This document shows, one piece after another, positions 55,424-64,000 of a stretch of DNA of 64,000 bases; the first letter of the stretch is position 1, and each line of letters begins with the position of its first letter. The position numbers and the translations under genes are program-made. Below the pieces are notes generated by a model that saw only the letters and a program-made list of their open reading frames with translations, was not told the DNA's origin and did no database searches. The stretch is from Peribacillus butanolivorans (GTDB lineage: Bacteria; Bacillota; Bacilli; Bacillales; DSM-1321): assembly GCF_001273755.1 (NCBI RefSeq), contig NZ_LGYA01000001.1:787910-851909 (forward strand). The letters run 5' to 3'.

Positions 55424-55612
55424 TTATTTATTCTTGTTTGGCTCGGTTTCATCATAAAAATCATGGGCTTCTTCAATGTTCTGAAGGTCAGCAGCTGCAT
55501 AAACATTCCCGCCGGCCAGTCCTTCATTGATGTAACGGTCGATGTCTAAGAAAGCAGAGTTCTTGCCTTCATATTCGGTATCCTTCAAAAATGTGAATTC
55601 TTCTTTATCCAA
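55424..55612 (-). CDS. Small acidic protein, unknown
   Basis: A 62-residue acidic protein (MDKEEFTFLKDTEYEGKNSA, IDRYINEGLAGGNVYAAADL). The GLAGG...VYAA middle loosely recalls small DUF4025/YozQ-type Bacillus proteins, but I am not sure. The start is TTG 55612, seven bases after AGGAGGG. Its own terminator follows. Located among sporulation-linked genes. Confidence 0.6.
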   Translation of the reverse strand: MDKEEFTFLKDTEYEGKNSAFLDIDRYINEGLAGGNVYAAADLQNIEEAHDFYDETEPNKNK

Positions 55613-55709
55613 AAGAAATCCCTCCTAACCTTTTTTTATAGTGTAGGCAAAAGAGGGCTTTTTATTCTGAGTAAGTCCTCATGAATGAAATGAGGAGTTT
55701 AGCACTAAC

Positions 55710-55913
55710 TTATTCATATACATGATAGACCATTAAGTCATGTATGATGCTTTTGAGCTTAGCTTCGTCTGTTTCTGAAGGGGGATTGGCAGTCCATTCG
55801 ATGGACCCGTCTTTATGGTATAAGGCTTGGACGGCCTGCTTGTTAAAGTAAAAGGAAATTTTCCATCCTGGTAAATTTTTATGTAATGGTGTCCATTGAA
55901 AATGAGTAATCAT
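55710..55913 (-). CDS. yheE: YheE-family small protein
   Basis: A 67-residue protein, MITHFQWTPLHKNLPGWKIS then FYFNKQAVQALYHKDGSIEW, ending with an acidic helix (DEAKLKSIIHDLMVYHVYE). It matches YheE (DUF5342) in size, sequence style and neighbourhood next to yheC/yheD. ATG 55913, eight bases after GGAGG, is used; the frame opens 15 bases earlier. Function unknown. Confidence 0.8.
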   Translation of the reverse strand: MITHFQWTPLHKNLPGWKISFYFNKQAVQALYHKDGSIEWTANPPSETDEAKLKSIIHDLMVYHVYE

Positions 55914-55974
55914 ATGTATAACCTCCATATAAGCTGTCTCTCATTTCATTATAATGGAAAACGGCAGATGGAGG

Positions 55975-57171
55975 TTATTTTCTTGTTCGATTTAATAATG
56001 TTAATTCAATAAACAGGTTTTTCAAATGCAAGAGTCGGCTTGCTTCAATTTCTTCTTCATCAAATTGCATGGGTTTAGAGTTTACTTCGTAAATGAAGAG
56101 TGATCCTGTTGAATCTTCGCCAATATCAATGGAGAATTCCCCGAGAAAGCCGAATTTCTTCGATAGAATCAGACCGCATTTTTGAGCAATGTACGCCAAC
56201 TTCCGGTTTAAATTCCTCGATTGCAAGTTTTTGTAAGGGAAAATTTTCCCGCCTCTTGGAGTATGGGTTGTGATTTCCTGGGTTTGTGACATCCGTACAG
56301 CCTTACCAGTAATTTTATAGAACCCATTTTCATAATGAACGAGAACTCGGTAATCATAACGATGTCCATTCAATTTCTTTGGTATAACCGCTCGTTGGGC
56401 GAGATAGGCTCTTCTCATCAGTAGCATTTTTTTATGCTCCCAAAATGAGGAGAAATTTGGGAAGGATTCACTATGTTTTAGGCTATTAAACTGAAGAGTT
56501 TCATCAGGATTCTCGATTAGTGTGTAAATACCTTTCCCTTGGCTTCCTTTGGATGGTTTTAGGTAAATATGTCTGTGGGATTTTAAAAAAGCCCTCAGTC
56601 CATCGCAATCACTTAGGATAATTGTTGATGGAAGATGGTTGGTGAGGGAGCCATCTTCCATCAATGCTTCATACATCATATATTTATCTAAAAAACAAGG
56701 ATTGAAAAGGTTCATACCATGATCTTGAAAGTAGTTGATAAGCTGTTGAAAATCCTCTGATGCCTCGAAGCCCCTTGAGGGAATTCGGTTATAAACTATA
56801 TCGGGAAGCGGCATCTTAACCTCGATCCATTTGTTTGAAATGGAGGAAAAAAGGAAGCCCTTTACTGGGATGGAATGAAAGGTCTCAACCGTAAATACAA
56901 ACACTAATATCCCATGTTCCAACAAATATAGTGATAAATCCTGAAAAAGGGTCAAGTTTCCCCCTATTCCTGATTCCTTTTTGGGATTTAAAGAAGTTAA
57001 TATTCCGACGACGAGCATCCGGCTACCTGGAAAAATAGAAATAGGAATAAGTGTTTGATTATTTTGATTCTGTTTATAGTGTATTTCCTCTTTTTCCGCT
57101 CCGGCGAATAGTTGCATGCTTTCTTGGTCGTGGTACCAGCTTTCAGTTGGAATATCGTAAAAAATATTCAT
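55975..57171 (-). CDS. YheC/YheD-family ATP-grasp protein (paralogue 4)
   Basis: A 398-residue member of the YheC/YheD endospore coat-associated family. PDIVYNRIPSRGFEASEDFQ is the family's 'P.v.YNR...R..E', IYLKPSKGSQGKGIYTL is the ATP-grasp nucleotide loop, and LGEFSIDIGEDSTGSLFIYEVNSKPMQF carries the metal ligands ending in N-SKP. Last of four tandem copies; its start overlaps the previous stop by four bases. The reaction of the family is unknown; ATP-dependent carboxylate ligation is expected from the fold. Confidence 0.85.
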   Translation of the reverse strand: MNIFYDIPTESWYHDQESMQLFAGAEKEEIHYKQNQNNQTLIPISIFPGSRMLVVGILTSLNPKKESGIGGNLTLFQDLSLYLLEHGILVFVFTVETFHSIPVKGFLFSSISNKWIEVKMPLPDIVYNRIPSRGFEASEDFQQLINYFQDHGMNLFNPCFLDKYMMYEALMEDGSLTNHLPSTIILSDCDGLRAFLKSHRHIYLKPSKGSQGKGIYTLIENPDETLQFNSLKHSESFPNFSSFWEHKKMLLMRRAYLAQRAVIPKKLNGHRYDYRVLVHYENGFYKITGKAVRMSQTQEITTHTPRGGKIFPYKNLQSRNLNRKLAYIAQKCGLILSKKFGFLGEFSIDIGEDSTGSLFIYEVNSKPMQFDEEEIEASRLLHLKNLFIELTLLNRTRK

Positions 57172-58535
57172 CTCTGCACACCGACAGCATTTGTAATGGT
57201 TTGTTCCGTAAGATAAATAGCATAATCAAGGCTGAGCTTTCTTGTTAGCAGCTCGAACTCTTTGAGTTTTGGATGGGAAAAGATTGAACGTCCTGGTTTA
57301 GAATTGGCTTCAAACATCCAAACTTGCCCTTTTTTATCTAATCCAAAATCAAAACCGATTTCTGCAATGATGCCATCTAAGTGCTCTTCAATACTTTCAC
57401 TTAATATTAGGGCGGCTTCCGATAGCTTTCGTTCGACTTCTTTAGCCTCATCATCATCACCATATAGCTCGGCAATCGTCTTGATGACGCCTCCGCTTTT
57501 AATGTGGGTAGTAACGCTTCCAGCGCCGGCTATTTTTGCGGCGATAGCAGTTACCTGCCAAATTCCCTTGCTATCCTTGTTCGTATGAACTCGGAAATCT
57601 ACAGGTCGTTTAGAAGAACGAATTAATGGTATGCCCTGCTGCACAATGAGATTTTCAAGCGGTCGATTATGAAAGATGTGTTTTACAATGGATTCTAAAG
57701 TAGAAAACTTTTGCAATTTATTTTCCTGAGCGTCATTTTTATAACGACAATAGTAGACATTTTCATGTTTATCATAAAGAATTTGGTGAATTCCAAGCCC
57801 AAGGCTGCCATGAATAGGCTTTATATAAACTTGTCGGTAATGAGAAAGCAGGGTTTCTACGACGGACAGAGATTGAAAAGGATACGTTTCCGGTAAAAAA
57901 GGAAGTGCCCGCTCATCCGCACATAACCGTTCATTTATATCCCATTTATTAAAAAAACCTGGATTGTACCAAGGAATTGTATACTCTTTTTGGAATTTCT
58001 GTTTCACTTCCTTAGGGCCATCCCGGTTTTCCGTCAAACGGTTAGGGAGCCGGTCATAGATGACATTTGGAAAAGGAAATTCGTTAATATTCCAGTCATC
58101 GTTCTCATAGACATAGCCCTTGATTGTTTCTTTTTCCCAATTGATTACATTTTCACCGAAAACGAAAGGGATACAGCCTGTTGTTTGGCTCAGAGAAAGG
58201 AGTTTTGAAAAAAAATCTGAACGTTCCCCGAGCGGTTTGTTTGATATGCCTGTAAAACCTGATGAAAATATCCCGACGACTGGCCCAATATGAATGCTCT
58301 TACCGTATATAAATAGATGAAGAGGCATATCGACCTGAGTAAATATTAAAGATTCCGCGAGACTTTCTGACAGGACGATTGTTTGCTTGATTGCAGGATT
58401 TTGTTTGACAATGGCAGGACATGAATGCTGGCCAAAATATATTAATTCAATCTCTGCCAAATCTCCAAGCTCTGATGGATAGAAGAGAACGTTGCCGGGA
58501 GTATCGGCAATCTCGGCAGGATAAGTCTTTCTCAC
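57168..58535 (-). CDS. YheC/YheD-family ATP-grasp protein (paralogue 3)
   Basis: A 455-residue YheD-length protein: an N-terminal ~100-residue domain (NVLFYPSELGDLAEIELIYF) and PNVIYDRLPNRLTENRDGPK, VYIKPIHGSLGLGIHQI, then IIAEIGFDFGLDKKGQVWMFEANSKPGRSIF. The start GTG 58535 lies 3 bp after the stop of the gene upstream. In B. subtilis only one YheC and one YheD are adjacent, so this is an extra copy. Confidence 0.85.
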   Translation of the reverse strand: MRKTYPAEIADTPGNVLFYPSELGDLAEIELIYFGQHSCPAIVKQNPAIKQTIVLSESLAESLIFTQVDMPLHLFIYGKSIHIGPVVGIFSSGFTGISNKPLGERSDFFSKLLSLSQTTGCIPFVFGENVINWEKETIKGYVYENDDWNINEFPFPNVIYDRLPNRLTENRDGPKEVKQKFQKEYTIPWYNPGFFNKWDINERLCADERALPFLPETYPFQSLSVVETLLSHYRQVYIKPIHGSLGLGIHQILYDKHENVYYCRYKNDAQENKLQKFSTLESIVKHIFHNRPLENLIVQQGIPLIRSSKRPVDFRVHTNKDSKGIWQVTAIAAKIAGAGSVTTHIKSGGVIKTIAELYGDDDEAKEVERKLSEAALILSESIEEHLDGIIAEIGFDFGLDKKGQVWMFEANSKPGRSIFSHPKLKEFELLTRKLSLDYAIYLTEQTITNAVGVQR

Positions 58536-58538
58536 TCT

Positions 58539-59609
58539 CTACTCACCTGCTTTCTGAAGATGATCGGCTAAAAATTGGCTATATTGGAACGGTGCGCGAT
58601 GGATATCCTTCATCGATTCAGGTTGAAGTGTTTGGATGATTTTCCTACCTGGTTTTGAATTAATATCCATTATCCATATTTGCCCTTTTTTATCAATACC
58701 TAGGTCGATTCCAAGCTCAAATAGCCTTTCAAAAACGGCTTCGGTTTCGGCAGGTAGGGTACGGAGGATATGCTGGATTTTTTGTTCGGCGGCAATTGGA
58801 ATAGATTCAGGATTTTTTTTGATGAAAGCCTCGAGTGAAATAGCTTCCCCACCAGTGGCTAAATTGGAGGTGATTCCATCTTGTTGTCCCAGGCGAATGC
58901 CTCGGCCGCGTTCCATCCACTGATTTTTTTCGTTTTTTTGAAGTAAAATTCGTAAATCGAACGGTTCCTTTTTCTGGTTGCAAAGTTCTAAATAAGGCTG
59001 ACAAAGGTAACTATATCGATTTAATAAATGCTGCAGCCATTTGTTCAGTTGAGATTTAGAGTCAAATTGACGGTCGTATTTGGTGCCCTTTTTTGTCATG
59101 GACACCAATGTGCCGCCTTCGGTTTTTGTGAGAAGATAGATTCCCGTACCACCTGCTCCAAACTCTGGTTTAATAATAATTTTATCCAGACGTTCCAAAT
59201 GCCCGCTGATTTCTTCAGGTGTGGTAACTTGAACGGTTTCTGGAAAAAATGCCTCTAGCAGGGGATGTTTTTTTAAAGTTTGATAAACTTCCCACTTTCC
59301 TGGAAGGCCAAGGCCAAGGAAACTTGAGTTAACTTTTAACCAATTGATTTTATCGCGCATTTCCGTCGAAACACGAGATAAGCCATGGAAACAGCGGTCA
59401 TATACAAAATCAGGGAGATCAAATGTTTCAGAGCGCCATGTTTCCTTTTCGGCATCAAAACGTTCTCCTCGAACTTTCTTCACATCGATATCAATATTCT
59501 CGGGTGTGAATTTACATACATTCATATTAAATGATTTAGCTGCTTTTGCTATTTCAGTAAAATAATGATTTTCATGTGTATCTGACGTTGCCATTAATCC
59601 TATTAACAC
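58539..59609 (-). CDS. yheC: YheC, endospore coat-associated ATP-grasp protein
   Basis: A 356-residue protein in the position of B. subtilis yheC. PDFVYDRCFHGLSR, IIIKPEFGAGGTGIYLL (nucleotide loop) and LGIDLGIDKKGQIWIMDINSKPGRKI (metal-ligand strand) are clear. It lacks the extra N-terminal domain of the YheD copies. GTG 59609, ten bases after AAAAGGAG and just past the yheD stop, is the best start; the frame otherwise opens 39 bases earlier inside yheD. Confidence 0.85.
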   Translation of the reverse strand: MLIGLMATSDTHENHYFTEIAKAAKSFNMNVCKFTPENIDIDVKKVRGERFDAEKETWRSETFDLPDFVYDRCFHGLSRVSTEMRDKINWLKVNSSFLGLGLPGKWEVYQTLKKHPLLEAFFPETVQVTTPEEISGHLERLDKIIIKPEFGAGGTGIYLLTKTEGGTLVSMTKKGTKYDRQFDSKSQLNKWLQHLLNRYSYLCQPYLELCNQKKEPFDLRILLQKNEKNQWMERGRGIRLGQQDGITSNLATGGEAISLEAFIKKNPESIPIAAEQKIQHILRTLPAETEAVFERLFELGIDLGIDKKGQIWIMDINSKPGRKIIQTLQPESMKDIHRAPFQYSQFLADHLQKAGE

Positions 59610-59625
59610 GTGCCAGCAACTCCTT

Positions 59626-60987
59626 TTATGGATGGTTTTCACGGTCAAGAGTAAGCATAAATTCTACAATGGACTTTACTGATGGACGAAAGGTTTCATA
59701 GTTGCCCTGAAATTTTTTCGAAGGTTTCGAGTTCACTTCAATAATCCAAGGGTGTGTGTCAACATCAAGTGCTAAATCGATTCCGAGCTCCCCGAATAAA
59801 TCATCATGATTTTCTGCCAAAGTATGGGCAGTTTTTTTAGCAAGTCTTATAAGCCTTTGGTGCAAACGTCCGGCTTCCTGGGGGTCAAATACTTCCTTTA
59901 AAAAGTCTGAGCCGTTTTTCATCATACCGCCCTGTGCAAGATTGGAAACGATATTACCTGGATCTCCTATCCGGGCAACCATGGAGGTAACTTTCCATTG
60001 AAACTGCTCGTTTTGATGAAGAAGGATTCGGAAATCAACTTTTCTCTGATCGATTTCAAACAAGGAAATCCCCTTTTGAAGGATGTAGGCTTGTTTTCTG
60101 CAGAATTTTTTCAAGGCGTTATACAACTTTTCATTCGTATCCGCAATATGCACATTTTGTATATGACCGGTTTGCTCGATTTTCCATTTTCCATCTACTT
60201 GTGTTAACCTGCAAATATTCCTTCCTTGACTGCCGGAAGAAGGCTTTAAATAGATAACAGAATGGTTCTCTAAAAATGTAAAGAAGGCTTCCTTCTCGTT
60301 AAAAAGTATGGTATCAGGCAGATTTGAAAGCAGTTCATTTTCTAAGAGAAGAAGCTCATGTACATCGAACTTAGAAAGAAACCTCCCATTAAACATCGGG
60401 ATTGAATATGATTTTAGTTCATTTGTAAACAGATCGAAGGTTGGCGATTCTTCCATTCTGCGCGAATGAATCCGATTATAAAACACATTAGGGATAGGTA
60501 GAGTAAGGGTTTGCCACCCATTTTGCCCTGGCCAATATCCTTCCACTACGCCTTCTTTTAGAGACTGTATTCCTACTAAAAAGAAGGAGAAGCCTTGTTG
60601 ATGACAGTAGGATTTCATCTCCTGATAAAATTTTTCCATCTCCCCAAATGTCCCATCTTTCAAGGGAAGTTGATTGATGAGTGCAGCAAAGAACGGCCCT
60701 ATATTTATTGATCTATCCTCCGCATGGAAGGTAACGGAAATGGGGTCTGAAAAAGCAGGCAGGGATAAAATTTGGTTTGTATCAAATGAAAGCTTTATTG
60801 TTGGCTGGGATGAAGGGAATGGTTGGACGAGTACAGGAACGGAACGGCATCCCGCCATAAGCGTAAGGGGTTCCCCATATTGAAGATCCCACGCCTCGAA
60901 TAATTTTTCTTCGATGAACAGTAGTGCCTTCTTTCTAGTGATTGCAGGATTTACCGTAATGAATATTTTTTGAAATTTAAGATTCAT
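59626..60987 (-). CDS. yheD: YheD, endospore coat-associated ATP-grasp protein
   Basis: A 453-residue protein, the same length as B. subtilis YheD and adjacent to yheB as there. The N-terminal domain precedes PNVFYNRIHSRRMEESPTFD, IYLKPSSGSQGRNICRL and FGELGIDLALDVDTHPWIIEVNSKPSKKF. First of four tandem family genes that read as one operon (yheD, yheC and two more). Divergent from yheB. Expression in the mother cell during sporulation is known for the family; no sigma box was assigned here. Confidence 0.88.
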   Translation of the reverse strand: MNLKFQKIFITVNPAITRKKALLFIEEKLFEAWDLQYGEPLTLMAGCRSVPVLVQPFPSSQPTIKLSFDTNQILSLPAFSDPISVTFHAEDRSINIGPFFAALINQLPLKDGTFGEMEKFYQEMKSYCHQQGFSFFLVGIQSLKEGVVEGYWPGQNGWQTLTLPIPNVFYNRIHSRRMEESPTFDLFTNELKSYSIPMFNGRFLSKFDVHELLLLENELLSNLPDTILFNEKEAFFTFLENHSVIYLKPSSGSQGRNICRLTQVDGKWKIEQTGHIQNVHIADTNEKLYNALKKFCRKQAYILQKGISLFEIDQRKVDFRILLHQNEQFQWKVTSMVARIGDPGNIVSNLAQGGMMKNGSDFLKEVFDPQEAGRLHQRLIRLAKKTAHTLAENHDDLFGELGIDLALDVDTHPWIIEVNSKPSKKFQGNYETFRPSVKSIVEFMLTLDRENHP

Positions 60988-61124
60988 TATAATTCCCCGT
61001 TTGCACTAAGTTTGATATCCTTTTATAATTAAATGATGGGCAAAAGTGGATAACACATTCTATGTTTTTCCAATTAGAACGTGTCATTAAGCCTTTATTT
61101 CAAGCAACAAAAGGAGAAATCCTC

Positions 61125-62264
61125 ATGGATGAGTTTTGGGTAAAAATACTGTTTATGGTTGTTGTAGGTGCTGTAATTGGAGGGTTCACTAATTTATTGG
61201 CTATCCGGATGCTGTTTAGACCTTATAAACCAATCTATATTTTCGGGAAACAGCTACCATTGACACCAGGTTTAATTCCTAAGCGGCAAGATGAGTTAGC
61301 CAGTCAGTTAGGTAAATTGGTCGTTGAACATTTAATCACACCTGAAAGCATTCAAAGTAAGGTTATCAATGATGCCTCTATACAGAATATGAAAATTTTC
61401 GTTCAGGCAGAAGTAAAGAAAGCGTTGTCCATTGAAAAAAGTACAGCTCAATTACTTGAACAATTGGGAATGAAGAATTCTTCCTTCTCGTTAGAACAGC
61501 AATTACAGACTTTAGTTCTTGGTAAATACGAAACATGGTTGGGCGAAAATAGCGGCAAGAGCTTACAGGACATCGTCCCATTGCACATTCAGCAAAAAGC
61601 AGTGGAGTCGATCCCGGATATTTCTCGATTCATCTTAACAAAAGGAAAAGAATATTTTAACAGTGTAGAAGGAAAGGGTCGCCTTGAAGACATGTTGGAT
61701 GATTTTTTCAAGGAACGGGGTAAATTGATCAATTTAATTCAGATGTTTATCGGGAATGAAAAGTTAATTGATAAAATTCAGCCGGAGATCATTAAATTTT
61801 TTGAACAATCACGAACTATTGATATATTGTCAGTGATGATGGTAAAAGAGTGGGAAAACCTCGAGAAATGGGATGTTATGAAAGTAGAAGGCTTGATTGG
61901 GAAAGAAACGATAAGACAGTTTATTACCGAAAAAACGACAGAAATGATACCAGTTGCTACTATCATGGAAAAACCAGTTCGTGAGTTGACTGCCAATTTC
62001 TCTGATACGATTGTGGAAAAAGGGGTCCCAATTCTTGTGGAAAAAGGTGCCGACTATTTAATTAATCACTTTCAGCCGCTGTTCCAAAAGCTTCATTTGG
62101 ATGATATTGTGGAAGAACAGGTGGCCTCATTTTCCGTTTCGCGACTTGAGGAAATGGTCGTTTCCATCACTAAGAAGGAATTGTCAATGATCACATACCT
62201 TGGAGCATTGCTTGGAGGAATCATCGGTTTATTCCAAGGTTTTGTAACTGTTTTATTAGGATGA
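61125..62264 (+). CDS. yheB: YheB, DUF445 membrane protein
   Basis: A 379-residue DUF445 protein. The N-terminal helix [31 protein letters not shown] with 'GG.tN..Ai.mLF.P' is the family hallmark, and a second helix [20 protein letters not shown] ends the protein. A long amphipathic helical region lies between. ATG 61125, behind AAAGGAG, is chosen over the ATG at 61062. It is transcribed with yheA and divergently from yheD. Confidence 0.9.
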   Translation: MDEFWVKILFMVVVGAVIGGFTNLLAIRMLFRPYKPIYIFGKQLPLTPGLIPKRQDELASQLGKLVVEHLITPESIQSKVINDASIQNMKIFVQAEVKKALSIEKSTAQLLEQLGMKNSSFSLEQQLQTLVLGKYETWLGENSGKSLQDIVPLHIQQKAVESIPDISRFILTKGKEYFNSVEGKGRLEDMLDDFFKERGKLINLIQMFIGNEKLIDKIQPEIIKFFEQSRTIDILSVMMVKEWENLEKWDVMKVEGLIGKETIRQFITEKTTEMIPVATIMEKPVRELTANFSDTIVEKGVPILVEKGADYLINHFQPLFQKLHLDDIVEEQVASFSVSRLEEMVVSITKKELSMITYLGALLGGIIGLFQGFVTVLLG

Positions 62265-62337
62265 CGTGTAATTATCAAAGGGATTTGTTATAGTGGTAAA
62301 GGTGTAGGAATACAATGATTACTGGGAGGGGAAAACC

Positions 62338-62691
62338 ATGAGTAACGTATACGATGCAGCATATGAAATGGAAAAGGCAATTCGAGCAAGTAATGAATAT
62401 GCAGACTTGCAACGCTTATATGAAATCGTCAATTCGGATGAAGCAACAAAAGGAATGTTTGAAAACTTTCGAAATTTGCAGATGTCTTTGCAACAAAAGC
62501 AAATGATGGGGCAGGAGATCGCTCCGGAAGAGGTGGAGCAAGCACAAAAAACAGTACAGCTTGTTCAACAAAACCCAACCATCTCAAAATTGATGGAAGC
62601 GGAACAAAGGATGAGCATGGTCATTGCTGACCTTAATAAAATTATCATGAAGCCGCTTGAAGATTTATATGGTCTGCCTGAACAACAGTAG
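62338..62691 (+). CDS. yheA: YheA, YlbF/YmcA-family protein
   Basis: A 117-residue helical protein of the YlbF/YmcA family (pfam Com_YlbF): MSNVYDAAYEMEKAIRASNE and FENFRNLQMSLQQKQMMGQE are typical, with helical hairpins throughout. Relatives YlbF, YmcA and YaaT guide RNA processing through RNase Y; YheA's own role is unclear. GGGAGGGG precedes the ATG. A terminator follows. Confidence 0.9.
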   Translation: MSNVYDAAYEMEKAIRASNEYADLQRLYEIVNSDEATKGMFENFRNLQMSLQQKQMMGQEIAPEEVEQAQKTVQLVQQNPTISKLMEAEQRMSMVIADLNKIIMKPLEDLYGLPEQQ

Positions 62692-62703
62692 TAAGCTGTT
62701 GAA

Positions 62704-62735
62704 AACTCCCTGCCTTTATGGTAGGGAGTTTTTTT
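62704..62735 (+). terminator. Terminator after yheA
   Basis: An 11-bp stem, AACTCCCTGCC (62704-62714) with GGTAGGGAGTT (62720-62730), then TTTTT. Confidence 0.85.
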
Positions 62736-62848
62736 GTCGGAAAAGTTAGTGCAAATCGAGTGTAAGGTACTCTGAACTTCTATTTGTTCTACTCTTCAAA
62801 TTTTAGTCATAAATTTGAAAGAGGATATTATAGATGGGGGAGATCAAC

Positions 62849-63715
62849 ATGGTATATCGTCTACTTGCGATTAATATTGACGGAACATTGCTCCAGTCGA
62901 ATGGCCGTTTAAATAAATCAACTAAAGAAGCAATTGATTATGTGCACCAAAAAGGTGTCCATGTTGCGCTTGTGACGTCAAGAAACTATCACTCTGCAAA
63001 AAAAGCGGCCAAAGCCCTAAAAATAAATCCGATGATCGTTGCTCAGCAGGGAGCTTTTGTTGGAGCATCAATTGAGAAGCCTATATTGGTGAAAAGAATT
63101 TCAGAAGAATTGACTGTGGAGCTCGTTCAAATGCTTGAAAAAACTACCTGCCAAATTCTACTCATTCATGAAAAATACTCGCTTGGCAATCGAGTCAACC
63201 TTCCAGAGAATTTGCTCGGTAAAACAGTTATGTATTTGAATGATCAAAATATATATGCTCAAAATTATGTGGATGATATCAGTGAAGAGCTAATTGACAA
63301 GCCAATGGCTCCGACAAAAATAGATATCATTTTTTCGGAGCAAAGTGACCAAACAGATATGCTCAAACTGATAAAGGATATGTTCCCGGAGGTTGATGTT
63401 ATCTTACATCCAGGATACAAGCTGACGGTTGTTCCAAAGGGTGTATCAAAGTGGAGTGGTGTATTATATTTAGCAGATCATTTAAAGGTAAAAAGAAGTG
63501 AAATTGTCTCGATTGGAGACGGGTTAGATGATATGGAGATGATTGCTGGATCTGGTCTGGGTGTTGCCATGGGCAACGCAGATCAGGAAGTTAAGAAAGT
63601 CGCGAAATGGGTGACCCGGTCTAATGATGAACACGGTGTTGCCTATATGTTAAGAGAATTTTTCCGTAAACAACATCCGATTGAGTTTTTGCAGAAGATG
63701 AATATGCTCAAATGA
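62849..63715 (+). CDS. yhaX: YhaX, Cof-type HAD phosphatase
   Basis: A 288-residue Cof-subfamily HAD hydrolase, same length as B. subtilis YhaX. Motif I should be DxDGT; here it reads INIDGTLL, with Asn where the nucleophile Asp usually stands (AINIDGT). Motif II TSRNYHS, motif III Lys in PKGVSKWSG and motif IV IGDGLDDMEMIAGSG are present. Loss of the nucleophile may mean it no longer acts as a phosphatase. ATG 62849 with GGGGGAG is used; ATG 62834 is a weaker alternative. yhaX is sporulation-controlled in B. subtilis. Confidence 0.88.
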   Translation: MVYRLLAINIDGTLLQSNGRLNKSTKEAIDYVHQKGVHVALVTSRNYHSAKKAAKALKINPMIVAQQGAFVGASIEKPILVKRISEELTVELVQMLEKTTCQILLIHEKYSLGNRVNLPENLLGKTVMYLNDQNIYAQNYVDDISEELIDKPMAPTKIDIIFSEQSDQTDMLKLIKDMFPEVDVILHPGYKLTVVPKGVSKWSGVLYLADHLKVKRSEIVSIGDGLDDMEMIAGSGLGVAMGNADQEVKKVAKWVTRSNDEHGVAYMLREFFRKQHPIEFLQKMNMLK

Positions 63716-63722
63716 ATAAGGA

Positions 63723-63752
63723 GACTCCTTCGATCACGAAGGAGTCCTATTT
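63723..63752 (+). terminator. Terminator after yhaX
   Basis: A perfect 10-bp stem, GACTCCTTCG (63723-63732) with CGAAGGAGTC (63737-63746), then CTATTTTG. Confidence 0.8.
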
Positions 63753-63842
63753 TGTTATGTCGCTGGCAATGTGATTTTATATAATAATTCTAAGCACCTT
63801 TCCATAAACTAAAGAAAATCTGTAAAGGAAAGGAAGAATTCA

Positions 63843-64000
63843 ATGGGTATTATCAATGCGAAAGAAGTACAAGTCGGTGACGAGGTATTTGTAATTTATA
63901 ATAACCCCCATGTTCCAACTGTTTCGAATGTAAGGGCAGCTGAAATTGTCCCTCATCCAAAAGATCCTAATGCAGTTGCTTTGTTTCTGAACGATACATT
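63843..64000 (+). CDS. SplA-domain protein (YhzC-like), 5' part
   Basis: Partial at the right edge: 52 codons, MGIINAKEVQVGDEVFVIYN then NPHVPTVSNVRAAEIVPHPK. GDEVFVIYNNPH and AAEIV-x-HP match the SplA/YhzC domain, a small TRAP-like regulator (SplA controls the spore photoproduct lyase gene). AAAGGAAGGA precedes the ATG. Its position after yhaX fits B. subtilis yhzC, but the end is not seen. Confidence 0.75.
   Translation, partial: MGIINAKEVQVGDEVFVIYNNPHVPTVSNVRAAEIVPHPKDPNAVALFLNDT

Overview
The window looks like chromosome from a spore-forming Bacillaceae (Bacillus in the broad sense: Peribacillus, Neobacillus or Cytobacillus type). The evidence is the yheA-yheB / yheC-yheD / yheE / yhaX block at the right end, a YjcZ-type sporulation peptide, a bmrC-bmrD transporter pair behind a short leader ORF, two SAM (S-box) riboswitches, Fur boxes and strong AGGAGG ribosome sites. 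The tyrosine-degradation operon and the Fur-linked glycan cluster are not part of the B. subtilis 168 layout, so this is a relative and not that species. All identifications are from reading the sequence; no search was run.

Layout. (1) 1-5.8 kb: an AT-rich accessory segment. It starts with the 3' end of a group II intron and continues as a same-strand row of small, mostly one-gene units: cysteine hydrolase, NIPSNAP-like protein, GNAT acetyltransferase, aspartate/glutamate racemase, ArsR regulator plus VOC protein, and a broken methyltransferase behind an IS1595-like transposase remnant. Units are separated by a structured repeat of about 70-95 bp: two conserved shoulders around a stem whose sequence changes but whose pairing is kept. 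This gene-cassette-like array is the most interesting feature of the window. (2) 5.8-12.9 kb: YjcZ peptide, a GFGPGM-repeat protein, a catalase-like heme protein, an ABC1/UbiB kinase with a phasin-like partner, an SDR and an AIM24 protein. (3) 13-17.3 kb: glycerol kinase, a CBS protein and a class B penicillin-binding protein. (4) 17.3-24.3 kb: a decayed DUF2515 gene, a small membrane protein, then leader ORF, two tandem terminators, bmrC-bmrD and the zinc-independent L31. (5) 24.4-31.3 kb: SAM-riboswitch-controlled metI-metC, fumarase, an orphan sugar ABC ATPase and a PucR-type regulator. (6) 32-39.4 kb: a penicillin acylase gene with one internal stop, then the tyrosine operon hpd - unknown gene - fahA - hmgA. 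(7) 39.5-42.8 kb: YuzB-like protein and riboswitch-controlled metN-metP-metQ. (8) 43.3-55.1 kb: MBL hydrolase, UDP-glucose dehydrogenase, and a plus-strand run of a Fur-controlled lipoprotein, a glycan/lipid-linked-sugar cluster, a Fur-controlled FTR1 iron permease pair and a GT-C type glycosyltransferase. (9) 55.4-64 kb: yheE, four tandem YheC/YheD ATP-grasp genes, yheB, yheA, yhaX and the start of a SplA-domain gene.

How the parts relate. metIC (synthesis) and metNPQ (uptake) form one SAM-sensing methionine regulon read by two separate riboswitches. The tyrosine operon takes 4-hydroxyphenylpyruvate to fumarate and acetoacetate but shows no recognisable maleylacetoacetate isomerase; the translationally coupled unknown gene is the natural candidate. 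fumC, elsewhere in the window, uses the fumarate. Ugd and the epimerase would supply a uronic-acid sugar nucleotide to the neighbouring glycosyltransferases. The YheC/YheD set suggests an expanded spore-coat-associated ATP-grasp family.
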